Shown here in pieces: positions 44,224-52,769 of a stretch of 64,000 nt of DNA. Source of the DNA: Phenylobacterium haematophilum (GTDB lineage Bacteria; Pseudomonadota; Alphaproteobacteria; Caulobacterales; Caulobacteraceae). The stretch spans positions 761,768-825,767 of the forward strand of contig NZ_JACIDK010000002.1 in NCBI RefSeq assembly GCF_014196295.1, given 5' to 3'. The translations under genes and the position numbers were made by a program. How positions within the stretch are numbered: position 1 is the stretch's first letter; every line of letters starts with the position of its first letter. The notes below the pieces were generated by a model. It was not told where the DNA came from, ran no database searches, and worked only from the letters and a program-made list of their open reading frames with translations.

Positions 44224-45504
44224 ATGGCTCACGAAGAAGACCTTATCACTGAGGTGCGCGACCTCTTGGCCGACCAGCTTGCCAAGATCGAGTCTAACCG
44301 CTCGCTCGCCAGAAAGAGGAGGTCACCCTTCCTCATAGCGTCGATTGAGGGGAGCGACGCGTATGTGCAAGCGCTCGCCTCTCACAAGGGCAGATGGCTC
44401 TGGCTCGAGGTAGCGTCGGCGCAGTCGGCGCCGGCGCTTAGCTCCGTTCTTACAAGACCTCGCAAGAACGCCCTGAAGGCGCTCGGCTTCGAGCGCCCTG
44501 TCGCTGGGACTACCAATCAATGGCTGTGTATTCGTGGCGGCACCTTAGCGAAGCAGCGCAAGGCCGCGGCCGTGTTGGCGGAAGTCCTCGTCAAGGTTTT
44601 CGGCCTGCGCGACATCAGCAAGATGGATGTGGAGGTTCATCTGCTGGAAAACCAAGGCGGGGTAGTCACTTACGCGATGCAGGACGTTCAAGGGGATGCG
44701 GCGTCTCGGCATGCGAGTCCGGGCGCGCCCGTCTACCCTTTCGGAACTTGGGCTGTTGAAGTTGATGGCGAGGCGGGTGTTCGCCTCTATGACGTACGTG
44801 AGGGTTGTGAAGATCTGCAGACCGGCCTTGCTGCGCAGGGCTTGAGGGTCCTCTGCGCGACGCGTCTGAGGCAAGGCGCCAGTCAGACTCCGCTAAAGCC
44901 GTGGCAGCCCACGCGGGTGGATTACGGGGAAGAACTCTGCGGCTATAGGTTCGACCCGATGGCGCGCTGCTGGCGACCGGTGGACCAGCCGTTTACCCCG
45001 CCGGCGAGCAGTCCTCTGCAGGGGGTTGAGCTTCGGCTTACCACCAAATTGCCGAAGGCGGGGTGGCTACCCGTTCGCCTTGAGGCTGGAGATATCAATC
45101 TCGAGTTCGACGTGAGCAACGTCTTCGATCCGTTCTATCCGCAACCAGACCCATTAGCTTCCGAGAACTGGGTCGCTTGGCTAAAAGCCATTGCCGAAGG
45201 CGGTAATCCTCGGCTGGTGATCAACCTTGAGGGCGAAATCCTCGAGCTTCACGTGCTGGAGCCTGACATGTCCACCGTACGGTTCCTCGCCGCACGAGGG
45301 TGGCGGGATGGCTGGCGCCCCGAGTTCGACGTGCGGGTCCCGAGACGTTCTTTGGTCGATGCGCTCTACCGACCTTTGCTTGAACTCTGGGAGTCCGACG
45401 CCTTCACGGCTGGGTGGCGGAATTGGTGCTTCGAAGGCAGCGATAACGATTATCCTGCTCCTTGGAGCATACGTTCAAACCTGCTCGACGCTTGGCTACG
45501 CTAA
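44224..45504 (+). CDS. hypothetical protein with N-terminal TY-Chap/YbjN-like domain
   Basis: A 426-residue cytoplasmic protein without signal or membrane helix. Residues about 33-133 (PFLIASIEGSDAYVQALAS, WLWLEVASAQSAP, ALKALGFERP, LAEVLVKVFGL) resemble the TY-Chap/YbjN fold used by type III chaperones and by partners of toxin systems. The middle (residues 180-300) has no recognisable family. The C-terminal 100 residues (LVINLEGEILELHVLEP, RSLVDALYRPLLELWES, WRNWCFE) recall short immunity-type alpha/beta proteins, but I cannot name a family. Codon use includes AGA, AGG and TTA codons rare elsewhere here. It stands alone in the atypical segment. Function unknown; an immunity or chaperone role is only a guess. 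Confidence 0.6.
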   Translation: MAHEEDLITEVRDLLADQLAKIESNRSLARKRRSPFLIASIEGSDAYVQALASHKGRWLWLEVASAQSAPALSSVLTRPRKNALKALGFERPVAGTTNQWLCIRGGTLAKQRKAAAVLAEVLVKVFGLRDISKMDVEVHLLENQGGVVTYAMQDVQGDAASRHASPGAPVYPFGTWAVEVDGEAGVRLYDVREGCEDLQTGLAAQGLRVLCATRLRQGASQTPLKPWQPTRVDYGEELCGYRFDPMARCWRPVDQPFTPPASSPLQGVELRLTTKLPKAGWLPVRLEAGDINLEFDVSNVFDPFYPQPDPLASENWVAWLKAIAEGGNPRLVINLEGEILELHVLEPDMSTVRFLAARGWRDGWRPEFDVRVPRRSLVDALYRPLLELWESDAFTAGWRNWCFEGSDNDYPAPWSIRSNLLDAWLR

Positions 45505-45711
45505 TTTGCTTTCGCTACTCTCTAGAGCCACCGGGCTGCGGTGGGCAGCCAAGCTGGTCTGGATAAGAGCTATAGCCCAGCAGGGACAATATCCCTGAAC
45601 GTGGTGGCCAAATCGGTTTGGACCTGGCGACAAGCCCCTCAGGTGTTTCCCCGCCGGACGTGAGGGCGCGTCAGGATAGCCCTGCAGCGGCGGCGGCCGA
45701 AGCTGGTGGCG
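45505..45711. other. non-coding DNA right of the atypical island
   Basis: About 205 bases. CAGGGA (45581-45586) and TCCCTG (45592-45597) form a short hairpin. A GCTATAGC (-10-like) element occurs near 45569. No gene seen. The segment closes the lower-GC stretch before normal composition resumes. Confidence 0.4.
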
Positions 45712-46602
45712 ATGTCGGACAAGTCCAAACGCCGCTCTCGCCTGGGCCGCGTCGCCAAGCTGCTGTTGCTGGCGGCCGGGGTGATCGCGCTCTTGGCCGC
45801 GGCGGCGATCGCGGCCTATGTCTGGAAGGGCTCGCACCCGTCATTCCTGGCGCCGCAGCCGCGGGCGGCGCACGCCAAGTTCATGGCTTCGGGCCTGACG
45901 CTGCACACCCCGCCGGGCGCGGGCCCGTTCCCGACCGTGCTGCTCGTCCCCGGCTGCGGCGGCATCAGCAACGGCCGGGGCCCCAACCCGATCATGGACG
46001 AGTATGCGCAATCGGCGCTGCAGGCCGGCTGGGCGGCGGCGGTGCTCGACAGCTACGGGCCGCGCGGCTGGGACCCGGAGTGGGCGCGCCGGCGGGTCTG
46101 CGCCGGGGCGCGGCTGCAGGGGCTGTTTCGCACCGCCGACATCCTGGCGGGCCTCGACCTGCTGGCGAAGGACCCGCGCGTCGACCACCGCCACGTGCGC
46201 GTCGCCGGCTGGAGCCATGGCGGCTGGGCGCTCGGCGACCTGGTCACCCTGCATGGCGACGAGGACTTCCAGCAGACCATGGCCGGGGTCGAGGCGATCC
46301 GCCTGACCTATCCGTTCTGCGCGCCGCCGGCCCGCGGCGGGCGCCGCGACTGGACCTGGCGCGGCGGCGTGGACCTGGTGATGGCCCAGCGCGACGCAGT
46401 CCAGCCCCCGGCTGGCTGCACGCGCCTGATCGAGCGGGCCAAGGCGGCCGGGGCCAAGGTCACGGTCATGACGGTTCCCGGCGTCACCCACGCCTTCGAC
46501 GAGCGGGTGCAGAGCCCGGACTCGGCCTTCCGCTTCGATCCCGCCGCCACCGCCAAGGTCCACCAGCAGTTCATCGGCTGGCTGCAGACCCCGGCGCGCT
46601 AG
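45712..46602 (+). CDS. dienelactone-hydrolase-like alpha/beta hydrolase
   Basis: A 296-residue membrane-anchored hydrolase: an N-terminal helix (VAKLLLLAAGVIALLAAAAIAAYVW) then an alpha/beta-hydrolase domain. The nucleophile elbow is GWSHGGWALG (Ser, about residue 164), and VPGVTHAFDE places the His near the C-terminus (about residue 262). LVPGCGGISNGRGPNP is the oxyanion region typical of dienelactone-hydrolase-family proteins. Ester substrate unknown. The ATG at 45712 is chosen over the GTG two codons earlier. Convergent with the beta-lactamase-like gene. Confidence 0.82.
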   Translation: MSDKSKRRSRLGRVAKLLLLAAGVIALLAAAAIAAYVWKGSHPSFLAPQPRAAHAKFMASGLTLHTPPGAGPFPTVLLVPGCGGISNGRGPNPIMDEYAQSALQAGWAAAVLDSYGPRGWDPEWARRRVCAGARLQGLFRTADILAGLDLLAKDPRVDHRHVRVAGWSHGGWALGDLVTLHGDEDFQQTMAGVEAIRLTYPFCAPPARGGRRDWTWRGGVDLVMAQRDAVQPPAGCTRLIERAKAAGAKVTVMTVPGVTHAFDERVQSPDSAFRFDPAATAKVHQQFIGWLQTPAR

Positions 46603-46608
46603 GACGGG

Positions 46609-47742
46609 CTACTCCGCGTAGACCGCCCGCTCGAAGGCTTCGAAGGCGGCCAGCATGCCGGGGTCGGCGAAGGGCAGGAACTGGCCGCAGAGCATGCCGG
46701 CGACGCCGCTGGCCGGGTCAGCCCAGTAGTAGCAGTTGGCGAGGCCGCCCCAGGCGAGGCTGCCCGCGCGGCGCATGCCGGGGACGTCGGCCTCGTTGCG
46801 CAGGAAGCCCAGGGTCCAGGTCTTGGGCGTGCCGGGCATCGGGCGGAAGTCGAGGCTGATCGGGGCCATGGCGGTGGAAAGGTCGCCGGCCGGGATGGCG
46901 CTGTCGGCCTGGCGCAGCCAGGCGAGCGTCCTGGGGCCCAGCACGCCGCCGCCGTCTTCGGCGAGCACGGCGCGAAGGAACTTCAGGTAGTCGGGCGCGG
47001 TGGAGCGCAGGCCGCCGCCGCCATAGTAGATCGGCGACGAGGGCAGGTGCGGCGCGGGGATGAAGGCGCCGTCGGGGCCGCGGTGGTGCATGCCGGCCGC
47101 GCGGGCCTCAAGTTCGGGGGGCGCGACGAAGGCGGTGTCGCTCATGCCGAGCGGGCCGGTGATGTGCTGGGCGACATAGGCGTCGAGGCCTTGGCCGCTG
47201 GCCTGCTCGACCAGCCAGCCGACCGCGTCGACGCCGATGCCGTACTGCCAGCCCTCGCCCGGATCGAAGGCCAGCACCGGCGCGGCCGGGGCGCTTTCCA
47301 TCAGGCTGCCGCCGACGTGGGCGTAGTAGCGGGCGAGGTCGGCGTGGAAGAAGTCGTAGGCCAGACCCGAGGTGTGGGTCAGCAGGTTGCGCAGGGTCAG
47401 CGGCTTGGCGGCCGGGCGCAGGCGCGGCGCGCCGTCGGGGCCGAAGCCCTCCAGCACCTGCGGCGCGGCGAGGTTGGGCAGCCGCTCGCCGACCGGCGCG
47501 TCGAGATCGAGCACCCCGCGCTCGACCAGCTGCAAGGCCGCGGCCGAGGTGATCGCCTTGGTGCACGAGGCGATCCAGAAGGTGTCGTCCGGCGCCATCG
47601 GCGTCGGGTCCGCCGCGCCGCGCACGCCGGCGGCGAAGTAGGTGTCCGTCCCGTCGGCGCGGGCGACGGCGGCGGTCAGGCCGGGGGCCGCGCCCCTGGC
47701 CACGGCGTCATCGAGCAGCGCCTGAATGGTCTGCGATCCCAT
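46609..47742 (-). CDS. class C beta-lactamase / serine hydrolase family protein
   Basis: A 377-residue penicillin-binding-protein/beta-lactamase-fold hydrolase (EstB-like). The SxxK catalytic motif is SCTK in FWIASCTKAITSAAALQL (about residue 64), with a Tyr in WQYGIGVDAVGW (about residue 170), and YYGGGGLRSTA further on. No signal peptide is evident, so it is probably a cytoplasmic esterase or carboxypeptidase-like enzyme rather than an antibiotic lactamase. The ATG at 47742 follows GGGGAGGAAAC and is preferred to the longer open frame. Confidence 0.87.
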   Translation of the reverse strand: MGSQTIQALLDDAVARGAAPGLTAAVARADGTDTYFAAGVRGAADPTPMAPDDTFWIASCTKAITSAAALQLVERGVLDLDAPVGERLPNLAAPQVLEGFGPDGAPRLRPAAKPLTLRNLLTHTSGLAYDFFHADLARYYAHVGGSLMESAPAAPVLAFDPGEGWQYGIGVDAVGWLVEQASGQGLDAYVAQHITGPLGMSDTAFVAPPELEARAAGMHHRGPDGAFIPAPHLPSSPIYYGGGGLRSTAPDYLKFLRAVLAEDGGGVLGPRTLAWLRQADSAIPAGDLSTAMAPISLDFRPMPGTPKTWTLGFLRNEADVPGMRRAGSLAWGGLANCYYWADPASGVAGMLCGQFLPFADPGMLAAFEAFERAVYAE

Positions 47743-47855
47743 GTTTCCTCCCCGGCCTCTCGTGAGGCTCTCGTGGGCCGCCAGCGGGGCCGATCGGCGG
47801 GAGGCTGTCAACGGGCGATGTTGGCGGCGCGCCTCCGCGGGCCTAGGGTCGCGGC

Positions 47856-49265
47856 ATGACCGCTTCCGTTCCTGCCGACGTGATCTCCCGCCTCAAGGCC
47901 GTGCTGGGCGAGGGCGGCTGGAGCCAGGATCCTGAGCGGCTGGCGCCCAAGCTGGTGGAGTGGCGCGACCGCTGGCAGGGGAACACGCCGTTCCTGGCGC
48001 TGCCCAAGACCACCGCCGAGGTCGCCGCGGTGATCGGCGTCTGTGCGGAGTCCGGGACGCCGGTGGTGCCGCAGGGCGGCAATACCGGCCTGGTCGGCGG
48101 GCAGATCCCGCTGGGGGAGATCCTGCTGTCGACCGAGCGGATGCGGGCGATCCGCGACGTCGACGCCTTCGACGACGTGCTGGTGGCCGAGGCGGGCGTG
48201 ACCCTGCAGGCCGCGCACGAGGCGGCGCTGGCGAAAGGGCGGCGCTTCCCGCTGGACATCGCCTCGCAAGGGACGGCGACCATCGGCGGCATCATCTCGA
48301 CCAACGCCGGCGGCACGGCGGTGCTGCGCTATGGCGCCACCCGCGAACTGGTGCTGGGGCTTGAGGCGGTGCTGCCCAACGGCGAGATCTGGAATGGGCT
48401 GAAGCGCCTGCGCAAGGACAACACCGGCTATGACCTCAAGCAGCTGCTGATCGGGGCGGAGGGGACGCTGGGGGTGGTCACCGCCGCCAGCCTGAAGCTG
48501 TTCCCGGTGCTGGTCTCGCGCGCCACCGCCATCGCCGCAGTCGAAAATCCGGAAGCCGCAATCCAGCTGCTGGCGCGGGCCAAGGACGCGGCCGGCGGGG
48601 CGGTCGAGGCGTTCGAGCTGATGGGACGGCGCGGGATCGACTTCGTGCTCAAGAACATCCCGAACCAGCGCGATCCGCTGAGCGAAATCCATCCCTGGTA
48701 CGTGCTGATCGAGATCGCCTCGGGCGAGCCGGGCGCGGCCGAGAGCGCCATGGAGCGGCTGCTGGGCGCGGCGCTGGAGGACGGGCTGGTGCGCGACGCC
48801 GCGGTCGCTCAGAGCCAGGCGCAGGCCCAGGCGTTCTGGTCGGTGCGCGAAAACCAGTCGCCAGGTCAGAAGCCGGAAGGGGCGACCTGGAAGCACGACG
48901 TCTCGGTCCCGGTCAGTCGGGTGGCCGACTTTCTGAACCAGGCGACGGCGCGGATGGAGGCGCTCGTTCCCGGCGCCCGCGTCACCGCCTTCGGCCATGT
49001 CGGCGACGGCAACATCCACTACGACGTGATCCGCCCGGACGGCGGCGACGACGCCGCGCATTCGGCGCTGCGCGGCGAGGGCTCGCGCATCGTCCACGAC
49101 ATCGTGGCCTCGATGGGCGGCTCGATCTCGGCCGAGCATGGGCTGGGGTCGATGAAGACCGAGGAGGCGAGGCGCTACAAGTCGCCGGTCGAGGTTGCGG
49201 CGCTCTCGGCGATCCGGCTAAGCCTGGACCCGAAGCGGATCATGAATCCGCGAGTCCATTTCTGA
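47856..49265 (+). CDS. FAD-linked 2-hydroxyacid dehydrogenase (VAO family)
   Basis: A 469-residue flavoprotein of the FAD-binding_4 plus FAD-oxidase_C type. VPQGGNTGLVGGQIPLG (about residue 72) contacts FAD; the C-terminal AFGHVGDGNIHYDV, SISAEHGLGSMK and DPKRIMNPRV are the shared metal/substrate site of D-2-hydroxyglutarate and D-lactate dehydrogenases. It probably oxidises a D-2-hydroxyacid and passes electrons to ETF or another acceptor; the exact substrate is unknown. yaaA begins six bases after the stop. Confidence 0.9.
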   Translation: MTASVPADVISRLKAVLGEGGWSQDPERLAPKLVEWRDRWQGNTPFLALPKTTAEVAAVIGVCAESGTPVVPQGGNTGLVGGQIPLGEILLSTERMRAIRDVDAFDDVLVAEAGVTLQAAHEAALAKGRRFPLDIASQGTATIGGIISTNAGGTAVLRYGATRELVLGLEAVLPNGEIWNGLKRLRKDNTGYDLKQLLIGAEGTLGVVTAASLKLFPVLVSRATAIAAVENPEAAIQLLARAKDAAGGAVEAFELMGRRGIDFVLKNIPNQRDPLSEIHPWYVLIEIASGEPGAAESAMERLLGAALEDGLVRDAAVAQSQAQAQAFWSVRENQSPGQKPEGATWKHDVSVPVSRVADFLNQATARMEALVPGARVTAFGHVGDGNIHYDVIRPDGGDDAAHSALRGEGSRIVHDIVASMGGSISAEHGLGSMKTEEARRYKSPVEVAALSAIRLSLDPKRIMNPRVHF

Positions 49266-49271
49266 GTCCCC

Positions 49272-50072
49272 ATGCTGATCGTCATCTCTCCCGCCAAGGC
49301 GCTCGACTTCACGCGACCGGACGGCGCCGCGCCGATGACGACGCCGCAGATGGCCGACGACATCGCCGAGCTGAGCGTCGCGGCCAAGAAGCTGAAGGTC
49401 TCGGACCTGAAGAAGATGATGGACCTGTCGGACAAGCTCGCCGAGCTGAACCGCGAGCGGTTCGCCGCCTTCGATCCGGCGATGGAGGACGGCCTGCAGG
49501 CGGCGTTCGCCTTCAACGGCGACGTCTATTCGGGGCTGAAGGCGCGGGAGCTGAACAAGAAGGGCCTGAACTACGCCCAGAAGCACCTGCGCATCCTGTC
49601 GGGGCTGTACGGCGTGCTGCGGCCGCTGGACGCGATCCAGCCTTACCGCCTGGAGATGGGGGTGCGGATCAAGACCAAGCGCGGCGCCAGCCTCTACGAT
49701 TTCTGGGGCGACAAGATCTCGGCCGCGTTGAACGAGGCAGGGCGCGGGCATAAGGACCCGACGCTGGTGAACTGCGCCAGCCAGGAATATTTCGGCGCGG
49801 TCGACCGTGCGGCGATCAAGCTGCCGGTGGTGACGGCCAAGTTCTTCGAGGAGAAGGACGGGTCGTCGAAGATCATCTCGTTCTACGCCAAGAAGGCGCG
49901 CGGGCTGATGGCGCGTTACGCCATCGACCACGGCGTCGAGAAGGCCGAGGATCTGAAGGCCTTCGACAGCGAGGGCTACCGTTTCCAGAAGAGCGCTTCG
50001 AGCGACACCGAATGGGTGTTCTCGCGGCCCCAGCCTCCGCCGCCGTCGGCGGCCAAAAAGCAGAAGGACTGA
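49272..50072 (+). CDS. yaaA: YaaA (DUF328) peroxide-stress protein
   Basis: A 266-residue YaaA-family protein: MLIVISPAKALDFTRP at the start, GDVYSGLKARELNKKGLNYAQKHLRILSGLYGVLRPLDAIQPYRLEMG in the centre (strongly conserved) and FYAKKARGLMARYAIDH near the end. E. coli YaaA limits intracellular iron during peroxide stress and binds DNA. A Pro-rich, Lys-rich tail (RPQPPPPSAAKKQKD) is added. It overlaps nothing; bdhA begins four bases later. Confidence 0.93.
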   Translation: MLIVISPAKALDFTRPDGAAPMTTPQMADDIAELSVAAKKLKVSDLKKMMDLSDKLAELNRERFAAFDPAMEDGLQAAFAFNGDVYSGLKARELNKKGLNYAQKHLRILSGLYGVLRPLDAIQPYRLEMGVRIKTKRGASLYDFWGDKISAALNEAGRGHKDPTLVNCASQEYFGAVDRAAIKLPVVTAKFFEEKDGSSKIISFYAKKARGLMARYAIDHGVEKAEDLKAFDSEGYRFQKSASSDTEWVFSRPQPPPPSAAKKQKD

Positions 50073-50076
50073 TCGG

Positions 50077-50874
50077 ATGGCCGTGGACTATGGGCTGCAG
50101 GGCCATGTGGCCGTCATTACCGGGTCCACCAGCGGCATCGGTCAGGCGCTCGCCGCCGCGCTGGCCGAGCAGGGGGTGAACGTCGTCCTCAACGGCTTCG
50201 GCGACCCGGCCAAGATCGAGGCCGACCGCGCTGCGCTGCAGGCGCGGACCAATGCGGCGATCCGCTACCACGGCGCGGACATGACCAAGCCGGACGAGAT
50301 CACCGACCTGATCGAGTACGCGGTGCGCGAGTTCGGCCGGCTGGACATCCTGGTCAACAACGCCGGCATCCAGCACGTGGCCCCGGTCGACGAGTTCCCG
50401 CCGGAGAAGTGGGACGCGCTGATCGCGATCATCCTGTCCTCGACCTTCCACGCCAGCCGCGCGGCGATCCCGATCATGAAGGCGCAGGGCCGCGGGCGGA
50501 TCGTCAACATCGCCTCGGCCCATGGGCTGGTCGCCTCGCCGTTCAAGGCCCCTTACGTGGCGGCCAAGCATGGGGTGGTCGGCTTCACCAAGGGCCTCGG
50601 CGTCGAGCTGGCGCGGACTGGCGTCACCGCCAACGCCATCTGCCCCGGCTATGTGAAGACCCCGCTGATCGAGGCGCAAATCGTCGACCAGGCCAAGACC
50701 CGCGGCATCCCCGAGGACCGGGTGATGGAGGAGGTGATCCTGGCCGCCCAGCCGACCAAGAAGTTCGTCGAGTACGAACACCTGGCCGGGATGCTGCTCT
50801 ATCTGGTGTCGGACATGGGCGCCTCGGCGACCGGCGCGGCCATGGTGGTGGACGGCGGCTGGACGGCGACCTGA
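50077..50874 (+). CDS. bdhA: 3-hydroxybutyrate dehydrogenase (SDR)
   Basis: A 265-residue SDR with GSTSGIGQA, NNAGIQHVAPVDEFP and the active site region SAHGLVASPFKAPYVAAKHG. The IQHVAPVDEFP and HGLVASPFKAPYV blocks distinguish D-3-hydroxybutyrate dehydrogenases, which link polyhydroxybutyrate or ketone bodies to acetoacetate. The NAD binding region has the typical NGFGD after beta-2. Close spacing to yaaA (4 bases) suggests cotranscription. Confidence 0.93.
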   Translation: MAVDYGLQGHVAVITGSTSGIGQALAAALAEQGVNVVLNGFGDPAKIEADRAALQARTNAAIRYHGADMTKPDEITDLIEYAVREFGRLDILVNNAGIQHVAPVDEFPPEKWDALIAIILSSTFHASRAAIPIMKAQGRGRIVNIASAHGLVASPFKAPYVAAKHGVVGFTKGLGVELARTGVTANAICPGYVKTPLIEAQIVDQAKTRGIPEDRVMEEVILAAQPTKKFVEYEHLAGMLLYLVSDMGASATGAAMVVDGGWTAT

Positions 50875-50898
50875 GACGGGCCGCCGCCCCCGACGGAT

Positions 50899-51339
50899 CT
50901 ACTTCTTGAAGGTCAGTTCGCGGGCGGTGAGGCCGCCGCGCAGGACGCGGACCTGTTCGCGTGAGACCGCGGCCTGGTTGCTCTTGGGCACGCTGCCGAA
51001 GGCCTTGGCCATGACGGCTTCGCCCTCTTCGAGGCTGCGGTCGAACACGGCCATGTTCTTGTACTGGATCATCAGGATGACGTCGGCCTCGCCGTCGCGC
51101 GGAGAGTCGATCGCCAGCACGCGATAGTCGAGGACGTCGCCGCGGGCCTTCTCGGCTTCCTGGATGCTGCGCCAGGTGGAGTTCAGGTAGGACATGTAGT
51201 CGTCGAACATGCCGGGCTTGGTCTCGATGTAGGAAATCTGCCAGACCGGACCAAGGTCGTAGGTCCTGGGCGCGTTCTGGGCCATGGCCGAGCCAGCCAT
51301 CGCCAAGGCCAGAGCGGCCGAAACGAGCATCGTCTTCAC
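50899..51339 (-). CDS. periplasmic hypothetical protein
   Basis: A 146-residue product with a cleavable signal peptide (MLVSAALALAMAGSAMAQ) and a mature domain of about 125 residues (VWQISYIETKPGMFDDYMSYLN, VILMIQYKNMAVFDR), which has the alternating strand-helix pattern of a ferredoxin-like (dabb/DUF1330-like) fold; I do not assign it firmly. GTG at 51339 is chosen because GGGAGAG precedes it; a longer in-frame start exists. Convergent with bdhA. Confidence 0.65.
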   Translation of the reverse strand: MKTMLVSAALALAMAGSAMAQNAPRTYDLGPVWQISYIETKPGMFDDYMSYLNSTWRSIQEAEKARGDVLDYRVLAIDSPRDGEADVILMIQYKNMAVFDRSLEEGEAVMAKAFGSVPKSNQAAVSREQVRVLRGGLTARELTFKK

Positions 51340-51414
51340 GCGAACTCTCCCTCTGTGTTTCGCGCGAAGCCCGCGCGAGGGGGAGCATGCTCTGCTGTAT
51401 TTCAAAGAACAACG

Positions 51415-51828
51415 TTACTCAGGTTGTGGCGGCCTGCGCAGGGCCCACAGCACCCAGATCGAGACCGGCAGGTTGACCAGCACGGCGGTGATCGCGCCCG
51501 GGGCATAGCCGCCAGCGGCCCAGGCTGCGGTCAGGTGCGGCACGGGCACGTTGAGCAGCAGAACCACGGCTGTCGCCTTCAAGGCGAAAATCTTGCTCGA
51601 GCCAGAGACCCCCGTCGCCGCCCAGGCGGCCAAGCCCCCCACCGCCAGGGTCAGGAAGGTCAGGGCCAGAGCGAACACCGCCGGCTGCGGCCGCCACCAG
51701 CTCACGCCGTAGGCGTCGAGTATAGACTCGACCTGGCCGCGGAGCAGGGCGTAGGCGAGTCCCTCCTCAAGGTTGTGCAGGGCGAGGGCGGCGATCAGCG
51801 CCAGCCCGGCGATGCGGCGGCGGCCCAT
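51415..51828 (-). CDS. HXXEE-domain membrane protein
   Basis: A 137-residue membrane protein with four or so helices and the family motif HNLEE in LALHNLEEGLAYALL (about residue 18). The later PHLTAAWAAGGYAPGAITAVLVNLPVSIWVLW matches the HXXEE domain. Function unknown; the His and Glu pattern suggests a metal site in the membrane. Start ATG at 51828 begins two bases after the GST gene's stop, so the two form an operon. Confidence 0.72.
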   Translation of the reverse strand: MGRRRIAGLALIAALALHNLEEGLAYALLRGQVESILDAYGVSWWRPQPAVFALALTFLTLAVGGLAAWAATGVSGSSKIFALKATAVVLLLNVPVPHLTAAWAAGGYAPGAITAVLVNLPVSIWVLWALRRPPQPE

Positions 51829-51830
51829 CC

Positions 51831-52637
51831 CTAGCCGCCGGGACGGGGCCCGAAGTCGGGACTGAAGCGGATGTTGTCCTTGGCCAGGCCGTCGATGACG
51901 ACCTGGGCGCCGCCGCTCTTGATCATCCATTCGAGGCGGTGGTCGCGGTACTCGCGCTTGAACAGCCCCTGGCGCACGAGCTCGGCGACATTGGGCATGG
52001 TCGCGGCGCGCGAGGAGGCGGCGGCCTCCTCCGCCGTGCGGGCGACCGAACTTCGGGCGTTGGCGCGCTCCAGCCAGGCGGCGAGCTTCGAGCCCTTGTC
52101 CGGCGGCAGGCCGTGGCCGACCGAGCCGTTGAGATAGGGCGCGACGGCGAGGTCCCCCCAGCCGAAAGTCTCGCCGTTGAACCAGGGCCGGTCGTCCAGC
52201 TGGCTCTCCAGCCAGCCGAACCAGCGACGGGTCTGGGCGGCGGCTCTGGCCAGCAGGGTGCGCTCCAGCTCGCCCTCGGTGCGCCGGAACCAGCGGATCT
52301 CCGACAGGCCCCAGTTGATCGCCTCGAAATGGGTGTCCATCGCCTCTTCCAGCATCCGCACGCGGGCGCGTTCGGCCGGAGCGGCGGGCAGCAGCGGCGG
52401 GTCGGGCCAGCGGTCCTCGACGTATTCGAGGATGATGGTCGAGTCGAAGATGCGGACCTCGCCGTCGACCAGGGCCGGGACCTCGGCGCGGGGATTGGCC
52501 TCGAGAAACTCGCCGGCCGCGCCGCCGGCCCCGAGCCCGCCGGGCGTCAGGGTCTCGAACGGCTGGCCCTTCTCGCGCAAGGCGATCTTGACCTTCTGGG
52601 CGTAGGGCGACAGCGGGTGGTCGTAGAGCTTGAGCAT
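51831..52637 (-). CDS. glutathione S-transferase family protein
   Basis: A 268-residue two-domain GST. The thioredoxin-like N-terminus (MLKLYDHPLSPYAQKVKIALREKG) has SPYAQK where the catalytic Ser/Tyr lies, RAEVPALVDG as the cis-Pro glutathione contact and DSTIILEYVEDRWP (ES-type motif). The C-terminal helical domain is longer than usual. Probable detoxification enzyme using glutathione (gshA is also present here). The ATG at 52637 follows AGGGAGCC. Cotranscribed with the HXXEE gene; divergent from the SDR gene. Confidence 0.88.
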   Translation of the reverse strand: MLKLYDHPLSPYAQKVKIALREKGQPFETLTPGGLGAGGAAGEFLEANPRAEVPALVDGEVRIFDSTIILEYVEDRWPDPPLLPAAPAERARVRMLEEAMDTHFEAINWGLSEIRWFRRTEGELERTLLARAAAQTRRWFGWLESQLDDRPWFNGETFGWGDLAVAPYLNGSVGHGLPPDKGSKLAAWLERANARSSVARTAEEAAASSRAATMPNVAELVRQGLFKREYRDHRLEWMIKSGGAQVVIDGLAKDNIRFSPDFGPRPGG

Positions 52638-52740
52638 GGCGCGGCTCCCTGCAGCGGCATGATCGAGCCGCGCTTGCGCCACGGAAGTCAACCGGGGCGC
52701 CTTGACGGCCCCCGCGGAAGGCCGCTCCTTGTGTCCCCAA

Positions 52741-52750
52741 CAAACGTTTG
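52741..52750. promoter_or_regulatory. CAAACGTTTG palindrome in the GST/SDR divergent region
   Basis: A 10-bp perfect palindrome lies 20 bases ahead of the SDR start and just upstream of its GAGGGAGG SD. A TTGACGG element occurs at 52702-52708. The CAAACGTTTG core is a plausible TetR-type operator, but no TetR gene is adjacent. Location fits repression of the SDR gene. Inference. Confidence 0.45.
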
Positions 52751-52769
52751 AAAAACGAGGGAGGCGCTC

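Noticed and set aside
44224..45504. Type III secretion chaperone locus
   Set aside because: No secretion apparatus, effector or other chaperone gene is nearby; the TY-Chap-like domain alone does not support it.
46609..47742. True antibiotic beta-lactamase
   Set aside because: SxxK is present, but no signal peptide and overall resemblance to EstB-like esterases make drug resistance unlikely.
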